Shown here: in pieces, positions 61,721 through 64,000 of the stretch
Layout: every line of letters begins with the position of its first letter
Numbering within the stretch: the first letter of the stretch is position 1
NCBI GenBank assembly: GCA_964571235.1
Contig: CAZNAI010000002.1
Span: forward strand, 137,343 to 201,342
Direction: 5' to 3'
Length of the DNA stretch: 64,000 nt
From: JACRAV01 sp964571235
GTDB lineage: Bacteria > Zixibacteria > MSB-5A5 > GN15 > FEB-12
The notes under the pieces: generated by a model
Databases searched by the model: none
The model's input: only the letters and a program-made list of their open reading frames with translations
What the model was told of the DNA's origin: nothing
Made by a program: the position numbers and the translations under genes

Positions 61721-61765
61721 TGTGGGCTATGCCGAGCATTCGATCTACGGTGCTCGGCACACTAT
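61717..61765. terminator. hairpin between convergent genes, possible bidirectional terminator
   Basis: An interrupted stem: ATAGTGTG (61717-61724) with CACACTAT (61758-61765), and TGCCGAGCA (61730-61738) with TGCTCGGCA (61751-61759). It straddles the stop of the plus-strand gene and lies 16 bases from the stop of the minus-strand gene. No U tract follows, so termination is inferred from position. Confidence 0.5.
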
Positions 61766-61780
61766 AGCTGTTAGCTAGAT

Positions 61781-63145
61781 TCAGTTTTCTGGTGACTTTA
61801 CTACCAGTCGATCAGTTTTGGTTTTCTTCCGACCCGTAATGCGTTCCCAAGCGGCGTGAAAGGGCGTTTCATCCGACGACTTTCGTTCAAATACACCAAG
61901 CGGCGATACGGCCACTATATCGATTACCTCACTACAGAATTGTCGCAGTCCTTCTGAACCAGAGACTTCTGCCATTTGCTGTTTGTAACCCTCAAATGAG
62001 GAAGAAATGGCCTCTTTGAAAGCGTAGACCTCTTCCAACCTCATCATGTGGCCATAATTCCTACCAAAGAACCAACCTGCCCATACCAACGGAAATGTAA
62101 GAGGAATTCTCTCGAGCAGATGCTTCCACCATTCCGTAGTTCCGGATGAGGTCTGGGAGTCATATATGATGAATCCTACTGCCAAAGACAGGGCTACAAT
62201 AGAACCGACAAATCCTACAATCCACCTACCTTTCGCTCTCGATATTGCCTCCTTTCGGGACCTAAATGCCGCAGCAAGGCCAGCACTTGTGGCACCAGGC
62301 AAGAGGCTCTCGGCGCGCAACTGAAGCTTCTCAAGTTGAGAACTCATATCGGTTCGCTGTAAAGTACTTTCATCGAAAAGTTGACTAAACTTCTGTGCCA
62401 GTCCTATCGCCTTCTCTTCCAGGTCAAAGATCGACTTTCTATAAGCATCAATCTCCTTATCTCTTATGTCCGTTTGTTTCTTCACTCCCTCGATAGCGGT
62501 TAGTAGCTCTCCGCACTGACTCTTGATTTTCTCTGTTGCAGAAACAGCGGAATTGGCAGAAGTGACAGCTGACTCGGTTGCTTTGACATGTGTTCCGGAA
62601 TCCTCAAACAATTTCTTTATTGATGACGCGTGGAGTTTGCTTGATTCAACTGAGTCAGTTACTAGGATTAAGAGATCGTCAAGCGATTTCCGTTGTTTTA
62701 GGCCAGCTCTCAGTTCCTTCAATATGTTGTGAGCTTCTTGTTCTATGGCCTTAAGACGATTTTCAGCCTCTTTGTAGATCACCGTTTCATCGCTTAATTG
62801 CGCAATTCTATTCTGCCAAATGAGCGCAAGCAACCTTTCGATGGCGGCTGTCAAATTGACGACCGTATCCGTACCGGAAGTGAGCCCAGTAATATTCTGT
62901 GAAATAGTAATCAGTTCTTTGTGAATTGCATTCTGTATTGAAATTGGAAGTTGGATAAGCTTTCTATCCCGAACCGACTCACGAAGTAGAGCTACAGAAT
63001 TCTTCAGGTTGATTATTGACTCATCTAGTGGGATTTCTCCACGATTGGGGTCCAGTCCTAGTTCATTGCATTTGTCAAGTGCAGCTTGGACGACTTCGTC
63101 ACTAAACGTAGTCAATACACTCCACATATCTTCGGGTTGCACCAT
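61781..63145 (-). CDS. unrecognised coiled-coil protein with two C-terminal membrane helices
   Basis: A 454-aa protein. Residues about 100-290 are helical and coiled coil, with heptad-like Leu/Ile/Ala spacing (AIEQEAHNILKEL, SAVSATEKIKSQCGELLTAIEGVKKQ). Two membrane segments lie at about 305-327 (WIVGFVGSIVALSLAVGFIIYD) and 342-360 (PLTFPLVWAGWFFGRNYG). A conserved-looking helix RLEEVYAFKEAISSSFEGYKQQM follows. I recall a similar tail in other uncharacterised bacterial proteins but cannot name a family. GGAGG precedes the ATG. The coding region is AT-richer than core genes, suggesting recent acquisition. Confidence 0.7.
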   Translation of the reverse strand: MVQPEDMWSVLTTFSDEVVQAALDKCNELGLDPNRGEIPLDESIINLKNSVALLRESVRDRKLIQLPISIQNAIHKELITISQNITGLTSGTDTVVNLTAAIERLLALIWQNRIAQLSDETVIYKEAENRLKAIEQEAHNILKELRAGLKQRKSLDDLLILVTDSVESSKLHASSIKKLFEDSGTHVKATESAVTSANSAVSATEKIKSQCGELLTAIEGVKKQTDIRDKEIDAYRKSIFDLEEKAIGLAQKFSQLFDESTLQRTDMSSQLEKLQLRAESLLPGATSAGLAAAFRSRKEAISRAKGRWIVGFVGSIVALSLAVGFIIYDSQTSSGTTEWWKHLLERIPLTFPLVWAGWFFGRNYGHMMRLEEVYAFKEAISSSFEGYKQQMAEVSGSEGLRQFCSEVIDIVAVSPLGVFERKSSDETPFHAAWERITGRKKTKTDRLVVKSPEN

Positions 63146-63352
63146 TGTCTTGCCTCCGTTTCTGCTCTGCAAGTGAATAGTCCAAAATGCTACCGACCTT
63201 TCATCAACGCAATCACAATTTGATCCATCATTAAAGGATCTCAACTCACCGACCCATCTTGACGAAAGAGAGAGCGTAATAGTCCCAATCCATTAAACCC
63301 CAATATGTTACTACGCGTGGAGATGGATGTCGCAACAAACTCCCCATTATCA

Positions 63353-63382
63353 TTGACATTCCCTGTTTATTACCGATATTAG
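63353..63382 (+). promoter_or_regulatory. candidate rpsU promoter
   Basis: TTGACA (63353-63358) and TATTAG (63377-63382) with an 18-base spacer. The -35 is perfect; the -10 matches four of six. It sits 70 bases before the rpsU start. Confidence 0.45.
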
Positions 63383-63388
63383 TAGCGA

Positions 63389-63412
63389 CACACCATGTAA
63401 ATGGTGCGTGTG
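63389..63412 (+). promoter_or_regulatory. leader hairpin upstream of rpsU
   Basis: CACACCAT pairs with ATGGTG followed by an offset GTGTG, around a GTAA loop. It starts just after the candidate -10 box and so falls in the expected 5' leader. Autoregulatory leaders are known for ribosomal proteins, but no specific motif is recognised here. Confidence 0.35.
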
Positions 63413-63451
63413 TGGTATTGTCCCTTTTTTCCGGCAGAGGAGGTGTTTCAT

Positions 63452-63652
63452 TTGACCGGAGTTCGAGTACGCGACGACGAATCGTTTGAAAAAGCTTTGC
63501 GGCGTTTTAATAAATTCTGCGAGAAATCAGGCATACTGTCAGATTATAAGAAGCATCAGCATTTCGAGAAACCCTCCGAAACACGGAAGCGTAAGCTCGC
63601 GGCGGCGAAACGCAAATCCCGCCGTCAGAGGATGATCGACGAACAGTATTAG
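63452..63652 (+). CDS. rpsU: 30S ribosomal protein S21
   Basis: A 66-aa basic protein: TGVRVRDDESFEKALRRFNKFCEKSG, then KHQHFEKPSETRKRKLAAAKRKSRRQR. Length fits S21 (58-71 aa). S21 binds the 30S platform close to the anti-Shine-Dalgarno end of 16S rRNA. I set the start at a TTG eight bases after GGAGG; an in-frame ATG at 63401 would add 17 residues with no family match. It is followed by a tandem hairpin array. Confidence 0.93.
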   Translation: MTGVRVRDDESFEKALRRFNKFCEKSGILSDYKKHQHFEKPSETRKRKLAAAKRKSRRQRMIDEQY

Positions 63653-63659
63653 CATGAAG

Positions 63660-63704
63660 CCCAACCTAAAGGTTGGGTTACCAGGGCCCAACCTGAAGGT
63701 TGGG
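63660..63704. repeat. tandem CCCAACCT hairpins
   Basis: Two 18-base hairpins, CCCAACCT-AA-AGGTTGGG (63660-63677) and CCCAACCT-GA-AGGTTGGG (63687-63704), each followed by TTACC. They begin 8 bases after the rpsU stop and may terminate its transcript, though no U tract follows. Confidence 0.7.
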
Positions 63705-63782
63705 TTACCCCTTTCGAACGTTTAGATTGACATTCAGCGGCGGGTCTGACAGAGTTGGACCAGCCGCTTTTGTTTGCGGGAG

Positions 63783-63907
63783 GACCCCCTCATCCGCCCG
63801 TTGGGCACCTTCTCCCTCAGGGAGAAGGGCGTGTACCGACCGTTTCTGGGTAAGTTGGTACCAATTCCTCTCCCTTAGGGAGAGGATGTCACGGAGTGAC
63901 AGGTGAG
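63783..63907. repeat. composite repeat with CTCTCCCT-type palindromes
   Basis: Palindromes CTTCTCCCTCAGGGAGAAG and CCTCTCCCTTAGGGAGAGG are followed by the GTCACGGAGTGAC hairpin, and the element is bounded by CCCCTCA and TGAGGGG. These strings resemble repeats found in noncoding DNA of many bacteria. Confidence 0.6.
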
Positions 63908-63927
63908 GGGCGGCATCCAGCGAGGAT

Positions 63928-63954
63928 GTCGAAACCGCAGGGGTTTCGACCTAC
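63928..63954. repeat. GACCTAC-type hairpin repeat
   Basis: GTCGAAACC (63928-63936) pairs with GGTTTCGAC (63942-63950), followed by CTAC. This is the fifth example in the window and the shortest. Confidence 0.7.
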
Positions 63955-64000
63955 AAAACTTAGCCCGGGATGACAAGACGCTTTGTGGCCGGCGTACATT

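Larger units (their letters stand above)
63146..63451. other. rpsU leader and promoter region
   Basis: A 306-base stretch with no gene. It contains a candidate promoter (63353-63382) and a leader hairpin (63389-63412) before rpsU, both annotated separately. The half near 63150 should also hold the promoter of the coiled-coil gene on the minus strand, but none is clear. Confidence 0.5.
63653..64000. other. 348-base repeat tail after rpsU
   Basis: No gene. It holds tandem CCCAACCT hairpins (63660-63704), a TCTCCCT-AGGGAGA type repeat (about 63783-63907) and a GACCTAC-type hairpin (63928-63954). The window ends before any new gene. Confidence 0.7.

Noticed and set aside
63660..63704. CRISPR array
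   Set aside because: Only two short hairpins with no spacer-like variable sequence; no cas genes in the window.

Overview
This 64-kb window looks like a chromosomal contig from an uncultured Gram-negative bacterium of the FCB superphylum, possibly close to candidate phylum Zixibacteria. That placement is inferred from features, not from any search. The features are secreted proteins with dockerin-type repeats, a C-terminal secretion/sorting domain with the NPFNP motif, lipoproteins whose anchoring cysteine sits in an NGCKK-like context, an Ig-like/cohesin-like repeat protein, and a GAAC-N4-GTTY type LexA operator. There is no rRNA, prophage, insertion sequence or CRISPR array. Three tRNA genes are present: Thr-CGU, Tyr-GUA and Thr-UGU.

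Layout. 1-7.7 kb: a tRNA-Thr, the SOS repressor lexA, an EF-G-like GTPase, a YceI-type secreted protein, a small membrane protein, a shortened RlmB-type rRNA methyltransferase, and two lipoproteins built of repeats. 7.8-13.3 kb: a LexA-controlled mutagenesis cassette, imuA-imuB-dnaE2, whose imuB has swallowed two genomic repeat elements in frame; a convergent MATE exporter follows. 15.0-40.2 kb: a 25-kb surface-polysaccharide locus, all on the minus strand and bracketed by tRNA-Tyr and tRNA-Thr. Transcription runs rmlBADC (dTDP-L-rhamnose), gmhA, then a pseudaminic-acid-type block (pseB, pseC, an aldo/keto reductase, a pseH-like acetyltransferase, an SpsF-type nucleotidyltransferase, a WbpG-like amidotransferase with its own HisH/HisF pair, a class III aminotransferase, pseG, a formyltransferase, pseI). 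It ends with wzx, a capsule-type transferase, a methyltransferase, two GT4 transferases, a Wzy-like polymerase and Wzz. The gene set predicts a nonulosonate of the pseudaminic type, probably carrying acetamidino and/or formamido groups, built into a polymer that also contains rhamnose.

40.3-53.5 kb: a dense minus-strand housekeeping block: cysS, an M42 aminopeptidase, a HAD hydrolase, ddl, a DedA protein, ispF, ispD, queA, two small unknowns, ruvB, ruvA, ruvC and, after a plus-strand M64 peptidase gene, yebC. Many of these genes overlap by 4 to 20 bases. 53.7-60.3 kb: a very large secreted Ig-like/cohesin-like/dockerin protein with a sorting domain, a HIT protein, a DinB/DUF1572-like protein, a DUF4386 membrane protein, an exported VOC protein and a RibD/DHFR-like reductase. 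60.3-64 kb: a repeat-rich stretch holding two AT-richer unrecognised genes (an exported protein and a coiled-coil membrane protein) and rpsU.

The most informative signals are the LexA operators shared by lexA and imuA, the repeat insertion inside imuB, a recurring family of hairpins ending in GACCTAC, and the specialised HisF in the polysaccharide locus, which has lost the usual cyclase aspartate at position 11.
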